A DNA stretch of 21,489 bases, from positions 19,086 through 40,574 of the forward strand of contig DKQG01000028.1 of the NCBI GenBank assembly GCA_002471575.1, written 5' to 3'. The notes under the pieces were generated by a model that saw only the letters and a program-made list of their open reading frames with translations, did no database searches and was not told the origin of the DNA. Numbering within the stretch: position 1 is the stretch's first letter; each line of letters starts with the position of its first letter. The translations under genes were made by a program, and so were the position numbers. Of this stretch, positions 5,911-15,446 are shown one piece after another. This stretch comes from Alphaproteobacteria bacterium UBA7314. Its GTDB lineage: Bacteria; Pseudomonadota; Alphaproteobacteria; MPNO01; UBA830.

Positions 5911-7088
5911 TGGCCGAGACAGAAATCAAAAACCTGACGATGAATTTCGGCCCGCAGCATCCTGCGGCGCATGGCGTGCTCAGGTTGGTGGTCGAAATGG
6001 ACGGCGAAATCGTCGAGCGCTGCGATCCCCATATTGGCCTGCTGCATCGCGGCACCGAGAAGCTGATCGAGAACAAAACTTATCTGCAGGCCGTACCGTA
6101 TTTCGATCGGCTCGATTACGTTTCGCCGATGTGCCAGGAACATACCTTCGCACTGGCGGTCGAAAAGCTGGCGGGCATCACAGTACCGCTGCGGGGGCAG
6201 TACATCCGCGTTCTGTTCAGTGAGATCACTCGCATCCTGAATCACATCCTCAACATTAGCGCCTTTGCGCTGGATGTCGGCGCGATGACACCGTTGCTCT
6301 GGGGCTTTGAAGAACGCGAGAAGCTGATGGAATTCTACGAGCGGGTGTCGGGTGCACGTCTGCATTCTGCCTATTTCCGTCCCGGTGGCGTTCATCGGGA
6401 CCCGCCTGCGGGGTTGCTGGAGGAGGTCGCCGAGTTTTGCGAGACCTTCCCCGCGATCATCGACGATATCGAGTCTTTGCTGACCGAGAACCGTATTTTC
6501 CGCCAGCGCACTGTTGATGTCGGCATCGTCACCAAGGACGAGGCCATGGACTGGGGCTTCTCCGGCCCGATGCTGCGCGGCAGCGGTGTTCCATGGGATC
6601 TGCGTAAATCTCAGCCCTATGATGTTTACAGCCGTGTCGATTTCGATATTCCCGTAGGCAAGAACGGCGACTGTTTCGACCGGTATCTCGTGAGGGTCGA
6701 AGAAATGCGCCAGAGCCTGCGCATCATGAAACAATGCATCGACGACATGCCGGGCGGACCGGTGAGGACGACCGACAACAAGATCTCGCCGCCCCGCCGG
6801 GGCGAGATGAAGCAGTCGATGGAAGCGCTGATCCATCACTTCAAGCTCTATACGGAGGGCTATCACGTGCCGGCCGGCGAGACCTATACAGCGGTAGAGG
6901 CGCCGAAGGGGGAATTCGGTGTGTATCTGGTCGCCGATGGCACCAACAAACCCTATCGCTGCAAGATCCGCGCGCCGGGTTTCGCGTTTCTCCAAGCGAC
7001 GGATTACCTGTCGAAAGGGCACATGTTGGCCGACATGGTGGCGATCGTTGGTTCCATGGATATCGTTTTCGGGGAGATCGACCGGTGA
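5910..7088 (+). CDS. nuoD: NADH-quinone oxidoreductase subunit D (49 kDa subunit)
   Basis: This 392-aa subunit, distantly related to the NiFe-hydrogenase large subunit, forms the quinone-binding pocket with NuoB. HPAAHGVLR at 17-25 contains H21, and RLDYVSPM contains Y70. These correspond to the quinone headgroup-contacting His and Tyr described in Thermus and mitochondrial enzymes. DPHIGLLHRGTEKL at 39-52 and the C-terminal CKIRAPGFAFLQ and DIVFGEIDR ending are typical, and length is standard. The end overlaps the nuoE GTG start by 4 bases. A 421-aa open frame on the opposite strand is a composition shadow of this gene. Confidence 0.97.
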   Translation: MAETEIKNLTMNFGPQHPAAHGVLRLVVEMDGEIVERCDPHIGLLHRGTEKLIENKTYLQAVPYFDRLDYVSPMCQEHTFALAVEKLAGITVPLRGQYIRVLFSEITRILNHILNISAFALDVGAMTPLLWGFEEREKLMEFYERVSGARLHSAYFRPGGVHRDPPAGLLEEVAEFCETFPAIIDDIESLLTENRIFRQRTVDVGIVTKDEAMDWGFSGPMLRGSGVPWDLRKSQPYDVYSRVDFDIPVGKNGDCFDRYLVRVEEMRQSLRIMKQCIDDMPGGPVRTTDNKISPPRRGEMKQSMEALIHHFKLYTEGYHVPAGETYTAVEAPKGEFGVYLVADGTNKPYRCKIRAPGFAFLQATDYLSKGHMLADMVAIVGSMDIVFGEIDR

Positions 7089-7672
7089 GCCAGCAACCCG
7101 AAACCTTTACATTCGACGCTGAAAGCACGGCGCTCGTGAAAAAGCACCTGGCGAAATACCCGCCGGAACGGAAAGCCAGTGCGGTATTGCCGCTGCTTGA
7201 CATCGCGCAACGCCAATGCGGAGGATGGCTGCCCCGCGCAGCGATGGATCACGTCGCCGAGACGCTCGATATGGCGCCGATCCGCGTCTACGAGGTTGTG
7301 TCGTTCTACGAGATGTATCACGACGCGCCGCGCGGCAAACACGAACTTCGCGTATGCACGACGACGCCCTGCTGGCTGCGGGGCAGTTCCGATATTGTCG
7401 CCGCCTGCGAGGACGAACTTGGCTGCAAGGTGGGCCAGACGTCGGGTGACGGCATGTTTTCGCTGGTTGAGTTTGAATGCCTGGGAGCTTGCGTCAATGC
7501 GCCGATCATTTGGATCGACGACGATTATTACGAAGACGTCGACCCCGACAACGCGCGCAGGCTCATCCAGGCGTTCCGCAAGGGCGAGAGGCCGGAGCCG
7601 GGAACGATGACCGATAGGCAGATGTCGGCGCCGGCCGGCGGACCGACCACACTGACTGGGACAGGGAAATAG
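7085..7672 (+). CDS. nuoE: NADH-quinone oxidoreductase subunit E (24 kDa subunit)
   Basis: This [2Fe-2S] subunit of the NADH dehydrogenase module is 195 aa from a GTG start. I chose GTG 7085 because it overlaps the nuoD stop (GTGA), has a Shine-Dalgarno GGGGAG at 7071-7076, and gives a standard N-terminus. The next in-frame ATG is at residue 54. The N1a ligands are C91 and C96 (CTTTPC) plus C132 and C136 (CLGAC). The segment that is usually ATFYTMF is VSFYEMY (72-78) here, a mild departure from family consensus. The C-terminal tail after about residue 170 is low-complexity (Gly/Pro/Thr-rich). Confidence 0.94.
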   Translation: MSQQPETFTFDAESTALVKKHLAKYPPERKASAVLPLLDIAQRQCGGWLPRAAMDHVAETLDMAPIRVYEVVSFYEMYHDAPRGKHELRVCTTTPCWLRGSSDIVAACEDELGCKVGQTSGDGMFSLVEFECLGACVNAPIIWIDDDYYEDVDPDNARRLIQAFRKGERPEPGTMTDRQMSAPAGGPTTLTGTGK

Positions 7673-7676
7673 CGGT

Positions 7677-8957
7677 ATGCTGAGTGATAAAGACCGCATC
7701 TTCACCAATTTGTATGGCCTTAAAGACTGGGGGCTCGAGGCCGCGAAGATGCGCGGTGATTGGGACGCCACCAAGGCTATTTTGGAGAAGGGCCGCGACT
7801 GGATTATCGATGAGATAAAAGCATCAGGTCTGCGCGGACGAGGTGGCGCTGGCTTCCCGGCCGGGCTGAAATGGTCCTTTATGCCGAAGGAACCGACCGG
7901 CAAACCGCATTACCTGGTCGTCAATGCGGATGAATCCGAACCCGGTACCTGCAAGGACCGAGATATTATGCGCCACGATCCGCACAAGCTGGTCGAAGGT
8001 TGCTTGGTCGCCGGGTTCGCGATGGGTGCTGATGCCGCCTACATCTATGTGCGTGGGGAATTTTTCAACGAAGCAGCGACGCTGGATGCAGCGGTGCAGC
8101 AGGCATACGACGCCGGGCTAATAGGCAAGAACGCATGCGGATCGGGCTATGATTTCGACATCTATGTCCATCGCGGCGCTGGCGCGTATATCTGCGGCGA
8201 AGAAACGGCGCTTCTGGAAAGCCTGGAGGGCAAGAAGGGGCAACCTCGGATCAAACCTCCGTTCCCTGCGAATACCGGACTGTATGGCTGCCCAACGACC
8301 ATCAACAATGTTGAAACCATTGCTGTGGCGCCGACCATCTGCCGTCGCGGCGCAGCATGGTTTGCTGGTTTCGGGCGCGAAAACAACACCGGCACCAAGG
8401 TGTTTTGTATATCGGGACACGTGAACAATCCGTGCAACGTTGAAGAAGAAATGAGTATTCCGCTCAAGGAACTCATCGATAGACATGCCGGCGGTGTCCG
8501 GGGCGGTTGGGACAATCTGAAGGCGATCATCCCAGGTGGTTCTTCGGTGCCGTGTCTGCCGAAGAATATTTGCGATGATGTCCTGATGGATTTCGACTCC
8601 TTGCGGGAAGTGAAATCTGGCCTCGGTACCGCGGCCATCATCGTGATGGACCAGTCGACGGATATCATCGCCGCCATCGCCAGGTTGTCGAAGTTTTACA
8701 AGCATGAAAGCTGTGGGCAATGCACACCGTGCCGCGAAGGTACCGGCTGGATGTGGCGGGTGATGGAACGGCTCGTGACTGGCGATGCTGAGATCGGGGA
8801 AATAGATATGCTTCTCGACGTGTCCTATGAGATCGAAGGCCATACCATCTGTGCGCTAGGAGATGCGGCGGCATGGCCGGTACAGGGTGTTATTCGTCAC
8901 TTCCGCGATGAAATCGAAGACCGTATCGCATCGCGGCGTTCGAAGACGGCGGCCTGA
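7677..8957 (+). CDS. nuoF: NADH-quinone oxidoreductase subunit F (51 kDa subunit)
   Basis: This 426-aa subunit binds NADH and FMN and carries [4Fe-4S] cluster N3. The glycine-rich GLRGRGGAGFPAGLKW segment (NADH/FMN site) is followed by NADESEPGTCKDR and the GAGAYICGEETAL flavin region. N3 ligands are C346, C349 and C352 (CGQCTPC) and C392 (HTICALGD). The ATG at 7677 has AGGGA at 7663-7667 as Shine-Dalgarno and lies 4 bases after nuoE. Length matches alphaproteobacterial and mitochondrial homologues. Confidence 0.97.
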   Translation: MLSDKDRIFTNLYGLKDWGLEAAKMRGDWDATKAILEKGRDWIIDEIKASGLRGRGGAGFPAGLKWSFMPKEPTGKPHYLVVNADESEPGTCKDRDIMRHDPHKLVEGCLVAGFAMGADAAYIYVRGEFFNEAATLDAAVQQAYDAGLIGKNACGSGYDFDIYVHRGAGAYICGEETALLESLEGKKGQPRIKPPFPANTGLYGCPTTINNVETIAVAPTICRRGAAWFAGFGRENNTGTKVFCISGHVNNPCNVEEEMSIPLKELIDRHAGGVRGGWDNLKAIIPGGSSVPCLPKNICDDVLMDFDSLREVKSGLGTAAIIVMDQSTDIIAAIARLSKFYKHESCGQCTPCREGTGWMWRVMERLVTGDAEIGEIDMLLDVSYEIEGHTICALGDAAAWPVQGVIRHFRDEIEDRIASRRSKTAA

Positions 8958-8974
8958 TAGGAGCAGGCGAACAA

Positions 8975-11035
8975 ATGGCAAAGCTCACCATCGACGGTAA
9001 AGAAATTCAGGTCGCGGACGGCATCACCGTTCTGCAGGCCTGCGAGGAAGCCGGCGTCGAGATCCCGCGTTTCTGCTACCACGACCGTCTTTCGATCGCC
9101 GGCAACTGCCGGATGTGCTTGGTCGAGATGGAAAAGGCGCCGAAGCCCATCGCGTCCTGCTCGATGCCGGTGGGAGACGGGATGGCCATTCACACCAACA
9201 CCGAGACGGTTAAGAAGGCTCGTAATGGCGTGATGGAATTTCTGCTGATCAATCATCCGCTGGATTGTCCGATCTGTGATCAGGGTGGGGAATGCGATCT
9301 GCAGGACCAGGCGATGGCGTACGGCTTTGACCATTCGCGTTTTTCCGAGAACAAGCGGGCGGTCGCAGACAAGAATCTGGGTCCGTTGGTCGAGACGCAC
9401 ATGACGCGCTGCATTCACTGTACACGCTGTATCCGGTTCTCTACAGAGGTTGCCGGCGTGGAGGTACTGGGTGCGACAGGCCGCGGCGAGAACATGGAAG
9501 TCGGTACCTACGTTGAAGCCGCGATCTCGTCCGAGTTGTCCGCCAATATCATCGATCTTTGTCCGGTCGGTGCGTTGACGTCCAAACCCTATGCATTCGA
9601 GGCACGTCCTTGGGAATTGAGCAAGACGGAATCTATCGATGTGATGGATGCGGTCGGCAGTAATATTCGCGTTGACAGCCGTGGCCGCGAAGTGAAGCGT
9701 ATCCTCCCGATGTTGAACGAGGACGTGAACGAGGAATGGATTTCGGACAAGACGCGTTATGCCTGCGACGGTCTGGCAAAGCAGCGTCTCGACAAGCCCT
9801 ATGTCAAGAAAGGCGGTAAGCTGCATTCCGCGGCATGGCATGAGGCGCTGGACGTCATCGGCGACAAAATACGTGGTCTGGACGGGCGAAAAATTGCAGC
9901 CATCGCTGGTGATCAGTGCGATGCGGAATCAATGATGGCTCTGAAAGGGCTGATGGACGGGCTCGGATCGCCCAATATCGATTGTCGCCAGGACGGAGCG
10001 AAGCTCGGCGGCGGCAGCCGATCGGGATACGTGTTCAATACGACGATTGCGGGAGTCGAAGACGCAGATGTCTGCCTCATCATCGGGTCGAACCCGCGAC
10101 TCGAAGCGCCGATCATCAACGCGCGTCTGCGCAAGCGTGCCGGTGCCGGCGGTTTCAGGGTCGGTATCGTCGGAGAAAACGTTGACCTGACATACCGAAC
10201 AGAACACCTGGGCGCTGGACCGGACACCCTGAAAGAAATCGCCGACGGCACGCATCCGTTCTGCGACGTGCTGAGATCAGCCGAACGGCCGATGCTGATT
10301 CTGGGACAAGGCGCGCTCGCCCGCGCCGACGGGACGGCCGTCATAGGCGCCGCACGTCTAATTGCAGATAATACCGGGATGGTGTCCGCTGACTGGAACG
10401 GCTTCAATATCCTGCACACCGCGGCGGCCCGGGTCTCTGGACTGGATCTGGGTCTCATGCCGGGCGACGGCGGCCAAGATGTTGTGGGTATTCTCGACGG
10501 AGCCGCATCGGGCGATATCGAGGTCGTATATTTGCTCGGCGCCGACGAGATAGATGTATCGAAACTGACTGATGCGTTCGTTATCTACCAGGGTCACCAC
10601 GGTGACGCCGGCGCGCATGTTGCGGACGTTATCCTGCCAGGGGCGGCCTATACTGAAAAGGACGGCACCTACGCGAATACCGAGGGTCGGGTGCAGCGTG
10701 GTCGGCGCGCGACATCCCCGCCGGGCGATGCGCGTGAAGACTGGGCGATCCTCAGGGCTCTGTCTGACGTGCTGGGCAAGACGCTGCCCTACAACAATAT
10801 CGTTGAATTGCGGGCGCACATGTCCGAGTCCGTGCCGGTGTTGGGCGAGATCGACACGCTGACACCGTCCGCTTGGAGCGACCATGGCGAGATCGCTGAA
10901 ATGGACAGCGCGCCGTTCGAAAGCCCGGTAACTAATTTTTACATGACCGATCCAATAAGCCGTGCATCCGAAACGATGGCCGCTTGCACGGAAACCTTCG
11001 TAAAGGAAGGTCAGAAAACGGGTACCGATGGCTAG
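8975..11035 (+). CDS. nuoG: NADH-quinone oxidoreductase subunit G (75 kDa subunit)
   Basis: This 686-aa subunit holds most of the electron wire. The N1b [2Fe-2S] ligands are C34, C45, C48 and C62. The N5 [4Fe-4S] site has H94 plus C98, C101 and C107. N4 has C146, C149, C152 and C196 (DLCPVGAL). The extra N7 cluster ligands found in Escherichia coli and Thermus are absent in the region after residue 220, as in mitochondria. The C-terminal two thirds is a molybdopterin-oxidoreductase-like fold without cofactor motifs, which is normal. The start has AGGAG at 8959-8963. The last 8 bases overlap nuoH. Confidence 0.96.
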   Translation: MAKLTIDGKEIQVADGITVLQACEEAGVEIPRFCYHDRLSIAGNCRMCLVEMEKAPKPIASCSMPVGDGMAIHTNTETVKKARNGVMEFLLINHPLDCPICDQGGECDLQDQAMAYGFDHSRFSENKRAVADKNLGPLVETHMTRCIHCTRCIRFSTEVAGVEVLGATGRGENMEVGTYVEAAISSELSANIIDLCPVGALTSKPYAFEARPWELSKTESIDVMDAVGSNIRVDSRGREVKRILPMLNEDVNEEWISDKTRYACDGLAKQRLDKPYVKKGGKLHSAAWHEALDVIGDKIRGLDGRKIAAIAGDQCDAESMMALKGLMDGLGSPNIDCRQDGAKLGGGSRSGYVFNTTIAGVEDADVCLIIGSNPRLEAPIINARLRKRAGAGGFRVGIVGENVDLTYRTEHLGAGPDTLKEIADGTHPFCDVLRSAERPMLILGQGALARADGTAVIGAARLIADNTGMVSADWNGFNILHTAAARVSGLDLGLMPGDGGQDVVGILDGAASGDIEVVYLLGADEIDVSKLTDAFVIYQGHHGDAGAHVADVILPGAAYTEKDGTYANTEGRVQRGRRATSPPGDAREDWAILRALSDVLGKTLPYNNIVELRAHMSESVPVLGEIDTLTPSAWSDHGEIAEMDSAPFESPVTNFYMTDPISRASETMAACTETFVKEGQKTGTDG

Positions 11036-12059
11036 CTTCTGGGACGGATATCTCTGGCCCGGCCTTATCATCGTCGGTCAGATCCTGCTGATCGTTTTGC
11101 CGATCATGGGCGCGGTCGCGTATCTGACGCTTGCCGAACGCAAGGTTATTGCGGCCATGCAGCTGCGCAAGGGTCCGAACGTGGTGGGACCGTTCGGCCT
11201 TTTCCAGCCGGTTGCCGACGGACTGAAACTTTTGGTCAAGGAAACAGTGATTCCCTCCGGGGCCAACCGGGTTGTGTTCATCCTGGCCCCGATGCTGACC
11301 TTTATACTTGCCCTCGTCGCCTGGGCGGTAATCCCGTTCGATGCGGGTTGGGTGCTGGCCGATATAAATGTCGGCGTACTTTACCTGTTTGCGATCTCGT
11401 CTTTGGGCGTGTACGGCATCATAATGGCGGGCTGGGCCAGCAACTCGAAATACGCTTTTCTCGGTGCATTGCGCTCCGCCGCGCAGATGGTGTCTTACGA
11501 GGTCGCCATTGGTTTTGTCATCATCACGGTGCTGATGTGTGTCGGCTCGCTGAACCTGACCGATGTAGTCATGGCGCAGCAGGGTGAGGGGTTCTGGTCA
11601 TGGTACTGGCTGCCGCTGTTCCCGATGTTTATCATCTTCTTTATATCCGCGCTGGCCGAAACCAACCGTCATCCGTTTGATCTGCCGGAAGCGGAAGCCG
11701 AGCTTGTCGCGGGTTACAACGTCGAATATTCATCGATGACGTTCGCGCTGTTTTTCCTCGGCGAATACGCCAATATGATCTTGATGAGCGGTATGACGGC
11801 TGTGCTGTTCCTCGGCGGCTGGCTGCCACCTTTCGACATCGAACCGTTTACCTGGATCCCGGGCGTCATCTGGTTTGCGCTGAAAATCGCGTTGTGCCTC
11901 TTCGTATTCCTCTGGGTGCGGGCGACTTTCCCGCGCTATCGCTATGATCAGCTGATGCGTCTCGGCTGGAAAGTATTTCTCCCGTTTTCGCTGCTTTGGG
12001 TCGCCGTCACGGCGGGTGCGCTGATCGCATTCGACTGGCTGCCGAACCAAGGCGCATAG
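11028..12059 (+). CDS. nuoH: NADH-quinone oxidoreductase subunit H
   Basis: This 343-aa polytopic membrane subunit (about eight transmembrane helices) forms the entrance of the quinone tunnel and links the peripheral arm to the proton-pumping arm. Conserved cytoplasmic motifs are LAERKVIAAMQLRKGPN near residues 28-44 and AETNRHPFDLPEAEAELVAGYN in the large acidic loop. The ATG lies inside the end of nuoG (8-base overlap). No deviation from the family is visible. Confidence 0.97.
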   Translation: MASFWDGYLWPGLIIVGQILLIVLPIMGAVAYLTLAERKVIAAMQLRKGPNVVGPFGLFQPVADGLKLLVKETVIPSGANRVVFILAPMLTFILALVAWAVIPFDAGWVLADINVGVLYLFAISSLGVYGIIMAGWASNSKYAFLGALRSAAQMVSYEVAIGFVIITVLMCVGSLNLTDVVMAQQGEGFWSWYWLPLFPMFIIFFISALAETNRHPFDLPEAEAELVAGYNVEYSSMTFALFFLGEYANMILMSGMTAVLFLGGWLPPFDIEPFTWIPGVIWFALKIALCLFVFLWVRATFPRYRYDQLMRLGWKVFLPFSLLWVAVTAGALIAFDWLPNQGA

Positions 12060-12074
12060 GTAGGGGATATCCGG

Positions 12075-12563
12075 ATGTCGTTTATAAAAAAATCTTCACG
12101 CGCGTTGCTCCTGACCGAATTACTCTCGGGTATGGCGCTGACCTTGAAATACATGTTCAAGCCCAAAGTGACGGTCAATTATCCGTTCGAAAAGGGCCCC
12201 CTGAGCCCGCGTTTTCGTGGTGAACATGCGCTTCGCCGATATCCTAATGGCGAGGAACGGTGCATCGCTTGCAAGCTGTGCGAGGCAATCTGCCCGGCCC
12301 AGGCAATTACAATCGAGGCGCAGCCGCGCGCTGACGGCAGCCGCCGTACCACGCGCTACGACATCGATATGACCAAATGCATCTATTGCGGATTTTGCGA
12401 GGAAGCCTGTCCAGTCGATGCGATTGTTGAGGGGCCGAACTTCGAATTCGCGACCGAAACCCGTGAGGAGCTGATGTACAACAAGGACAAGCTTCTCGAT
12501 AACGGTGAACGGTGGGAAGGCCACCTCGCGCAGCGCCTGTCGGCAGACGCGCCGTACCGGTGA
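12075..12563 (+). CDS. nuoI: NADH-quinone oxidoreductase subunit I
   Basis: This 162-aa ferredoxin-like subunit carries clusters N6a and N6b between NuoG and NuoB. Two CxxCxxCxxxCP motifs are present: C63, C66, C69 and C73 (RCIACKLCEAICP), and C102, C105, C108 and C112 (KCIYCGFCEEACP). An amphipathic N-terminal helix (about residues 5-30) anchors it to the membrane arm. TAGGGG at 12061-12066 is a good Shine-Dalgarno 8 nt before the ATG. Length equals mitochondrial TYKY-type proteins without their targeting peptide. Confidence 0.97.
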   Translation: MSFIKKSSRALLLTELLSGMALTLKYMFKPKVTVNYPFEKGPLSPRFRGEHALRRYPNGEERCIACKLCEAICPAQAITIEAQPRADGSRRTTRYDIDMTKCIYCGFCEEACPVDAIVEGPNFEFATETREELMYNKDKLLDNGERWEGHLAQRLSADAPYR

Positions 12564-12573
12564 GGTCCAAAAG

Positions 12574-13188
12574 ATGATCCTTCAGGCCATTTCATTCTAT
12601 GCATTCGCCGCCGTGACCGTCGCCGCCGCGGTGATGGTCATTTCGGCACGCAATCCGGTTCATTCGGTGCTGTTCCTGATCCTCGCATTCTTCAATGCGG
12701 CAGGATTGTTCGTCCTGATGGGCGCCGAGTTCATCGCGATGATCCTGGTGATCGTCTATGTTGGCGCTGTCGCGGTGTTGTTCCTGTTCGTCGTGATGAT
12801 GCTCGACATCAATTTTGTCGAGTTGAGACAGGGCTTCCTGCAATACCTGCCGATCGGTGCGCTGGTCGGGTTGGTGCTGTTGGCCGAGTTGGTCCTGATC
12901 CTGGGCAGCTGGGCCATCGCACCCGATACAGCGAGCCGGGCCGCCGCGCCGACCCCGGCGATTACGGAGACCACCAACACACACGCTATAGGCCAGGTGC
13001 TCTACACCGATTACATCTATCTGTTCCAGGCGGCAGGCCTGATCCTGCTGATTGCGATGATCGGCGCGATCGTGCTGACGCTTCGATCGCGCGAGGGTGT
13101 GAAACGTCAGCGCATTTCCGACCAGGTCGGGCGCACCCGAGAAGAATCCGTCGAAGTCCGTCACGTCGAACCGGGGAGCGGGGTCTGA
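12574..13188 (+). CDS. nuoJ: NADH-quinone oxidoreductase subunit J
   Basis: This 204-aa membrane subunit has five predicted helices. The third contains the flexible glycine-rich stretch (VIVYVGAVAVLFLFVVMM) whose rotation is linked to the conformational coupling of complex I. The frame is open back to 12505 inside nuoI, but the ATG at 12574 is preferred. It is preceded by GAGG at 12562-12565 (8-nt spacing) and starts directly with the first membrane helix. One base separates it from nuoK. Confidence 0.94.
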   Translation: MILQAISFYAFAAVTVAAAVMVISARNPVHSVLFLILAFFNAAGLFVLMGAEFIAMILVIVYVGAVAVLFLFVVMMLDINFVELRQGFLQYLPIGALVGLVLLAELVLILGSWAIAPDTASRAAAPTPAITETTNTHAIGQVLYTDYIYLFQAAGLILLIAMIGAIVLTLRSREGVKRQRISDQVGRTREESVEVRHVEPGSGV

Positions 13189-13189
13189 C

Positions 13190-13501
13190 ATGATCGAAAT
13201 CGGACTTTCCCATTATCTGACCGTGGCGGCGATCCTGTTCACGCTGGGCGTGTTCGGCATATTTCTGAACCGGAAGAACGTCATCATCATCCTGATGTCG
13301 GTCGAACTGATCCTGCTGGCGGTGAATATCAATCTGGTGGCGTTCTCGATCCATCTTAACGACCTTGCAGGCCAGGTGTTCGCGCTGTTGATCCTTGCCA
13401 TCGCCGCCGCGGAAGCCGCCATTGGTCTTGCGGTTATCGTCGTCTATTTCCGAAACCGCGGTTCCATCGCGGTTGAAGATATCAACCTGATGAAGGGTTA
13501 G
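13190..13501 (+). CDS. nuoK: NADH-quinone oxidoreductase subunit K
   Basis: This 103-aa, three-helix subunit is related to MrpC antiporter subunits. The helices are at about residues 5-22, 28-50 and 60-83. The middle helix has the conserved glutamate in MSVELILLAVNINLV, and the third has the second glutamate in AAAEAAIGLAVIV. Both belong to the proton-conducting set in complex I. GGGAG precedes the ATG. Length is standard. Confidence 0.97.
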   Translation: MIEIGLSHYLTVAAILFTLGVFGIFLNRKNVIIILMSVELILLAVNINLVAFSIHLNDLAGQVFALLILAIAAAEAAIGLAVIVVYFRNRGSIAVEDINLMKG

Positions 13502-13508
13502 AGGCAGG

Positions 13509-15443
13509 ATGTACGCGCTCGCCATATTCCTGCCGCTCGTCGGCGCCATCCTCGCCGGGTTCGGCGGCCGCGCGCTCGGAGATCGCGGCGCCCAGATCGT
13601 TACCAGCGGCTGTATGCTAATATCGGCGGTGCTCGGCTGCATTATTCTGGCTGAGGTCGGCCTTGGCGGAAACCCGCAGACGGTTGAGCTGTTCTCGTGG
13701 ATCAACTCGGGCGCGTTTGAGGTCAACTGGACGCTGCGCTTCGACACGCTCACGGCCGTCATGGTGTTCGTTGTGACAGTGGTCTCGTCGATGGTTCATG
13801 TCTATTCCATCGGCTACATGAGCCACGATCCGCATATCCCGCGGTTCATGTCGTATCTCAGCTTCTTCACCTTCTTCATGTTGATGCTGGTCACCGCCGA
13901 CAACCTGCTGCAGATGTTCTTCGGCTGGGAAGGCGTGGGGCTGTGTTCCTATCTGCTGATTGGGTTCTGGTACGAGAAACCGGAAGCCAACGCGGCCGCC
14001 ATCAAGGCCTTCGTAGTCAATCGGGTCGGCGATTTCGGTTTTGCTCTGGGCATCATGGGCGTGTTCCTGATGTTCAATTCCATCAGTTTCGAGACCATTT
14101 TCGCTGCCGCGCCCGGCAAGGCGGATGCGACGATCCAGTTCCTCGGCTTCGAGGCACATGCGTTGACCACGCTGTGCATCCTGCTGTTTATCGGGGCGAT
14201 GGGTAAATCGGCGCAGCTTGGGCTGCACACCTGGCTGCCGGACGCGATGGAAGGCCCGACGCCTGTCTCCGCGCTGATCCACGCCGCGACGATGGTGACG
14301 GCAGGGGTTTTTATGGTTGCGCGGCTGTCGCCGCTGTTCGAATACGCGCCGGATGCGTTGACGCTGGTAACCATCGTCGGCGCCACCACATGTCTGTTCG
14401 CCGCGACGGTGGCGTTGACGCAAACCGATATCAAGCGCGTTATCGCCTATTCGACCTGCAGCCAGCTCGGCTACATGTTCTTTGCCTGCGGCGTCTCGGC
14501 TTATTCAGCCGGTATCTTTCATCTGACGACGCACGCGTTCTTCAAGGCGTTACTGTTCCTGGGTGCCGGTTCGGTAATCCACGCGATGTCATCTGAACAG
14601 GATATGCGCCGTATGGGTGGTATCTGGAAAATGATCCCCGTGACCTACACGCTGATGTGGATCGGCAGTCTGGCGCTGGCAGGCATACCATTCTTCGCCG
14701 GCTTCTATTCCAAGGATCTAATCATTGAAGCTGCGTTCGGTGCGAACACGTCGGTCGGCATGTATGCCTTCTGGATGGGCATCATCGCCGCCATTCTGAC
14801 GGCGTTCTATTCCTGGCGCCTGATTATCATGACGTTCCATGGGGAAAGCCGGGCGGACGAAAAGACGCTGGCTCATGTCCATGAATCACCGAAGGTGATG
14901 CTGATCCCGCTTCTGGTGCTGGCCGTGGGGGCGATTTTCTCAGGCTTCGTCGGTTATGCGTATTTCGCGGGCGACAATATGAATGCGTTCTGGGGAGACT
15001 CGATCTTCGTACTTCCCGGCACCGATCCAATTGCAGCGGCCAAGCAGGTGCCGGCCTGGGTCATCACGCTGCCGATCGTCGTCGCAGTCGTCGGGATCGG
15101 AGCTGCTTACTATGCCTATATGGCCAAGCCAGACCTGCCCGGCCTTCTGGCCGAACGGTTCCAGGGCACGTACAAGTTCCTGCTTAACAAATGGTACTTC
15201 GACGAACTCTACGACTTCCTGTTCGTCCGTCCGGCACATCGTCTGGGCCGCAACCTCTGGAAAGACGGCGACGGCGCGGTAATCGACGGTCTGGGCCCCG
15301 ACGGTGTTGCTTCGGCGGCGAGATATCTGGCGCAGAAAGTTGCGTCGATGCAGTCTGGATATGTCTATCACTATGCGTTCGCCATGCTGATCGGCGTTGC
15401 CGGCATCGTAACCTGGTACCTTGTCGTCGGGTCGGGGGGCTGA
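13509..15443 (+). CDS. nuoL: NADH-quinone oxidoreductase subunit L
   Basis: This 644-aa antiporter-like proton-pumping subunit lies at the distal end of the membrane arm. The key charged pair of the proton channel is present: E141 in GWEGVGLCSYLLIGFWY and K233 in MGKSAQLGLHTWLPDAMEGPTPVSA. The C-terminal part (after about residue 500) has a long amphipathic segment and a final hydrophobic helix, as expected for the lateral helix that clamps NuoM and NuoN. The start has GAGG at 13501-13504. The stop is next to the nuoM start region. Confidence 0.97.
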   Translation: MYALAIFLPLVGAILAGFGGRALGDRGAQIVTSGCMLISAVLGCIILAEVGLGGNPQTVELFSWINSGAFEVNWTLRFDTLTAVMVFVVTVVSSMVHVYSIGYMSHDPHIPRFMSYLSFFTFFMLMLVTADNLLQMFFGWEGVGLCSYLLIGFWYEKPEANAAAIKAFVVNRVGDFGFALGIMGVFLMFNSISFETIFAAAPGKADATIQFLGFEAHALTTLCILLFIGAMGKSAQLGLHTWLPDAMEGPTPVSALIHAATMVTAGVFMVARLSPLFEYAPDALTLVTIVGATTCLFAATVALTQTDIKRVIAYSTCSQLGYMFFACGVSAYSAGIFHLTTHAFFKALLFLGAGSVIHAMSSEQDMRRMGGIWKMIPVTYTLMWIGSLALAGIPFFAGFYSKDLIIEAAFGANTSVGMYAFWMGIIAAILTAFYSWRLIIMTFHGESRADEKTLAHVHESPKVMLIPLLVLAVGAIFSGFVGYAYFAGDNMNAFWGDSIFVLPGTDPIAAAKQVPAWVITLPIVVAVVGIGAAYYAYMAKPDLPGLLAERFQGTYKFLLNKWYFDELYDFLFVRPAHRLGRNLWKDGDGAVIDGLGPDGVASAARYLAQKVASMQSGYVYHYAFAMLIGVAGIVTWYLVVGSGG

Positions 15444-15446
15444 TTG

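Noticed and set aside
5757..7022. Long open frame on the minus strand (421 codons)
   Set aside because: It lies antisense to nuoC/nuoD, whose products are strongly conserved. It matches no family I recognise and is explained by the GC-rich codon pattern of nuoD.
9620..9780. Fourth cluster (N7) in NuoG
   Set aside because: The CxxCxxxC plus distant C ligand set is missing in this segment. Its absence is normal for Alphaproteobacteria and mitochondria.
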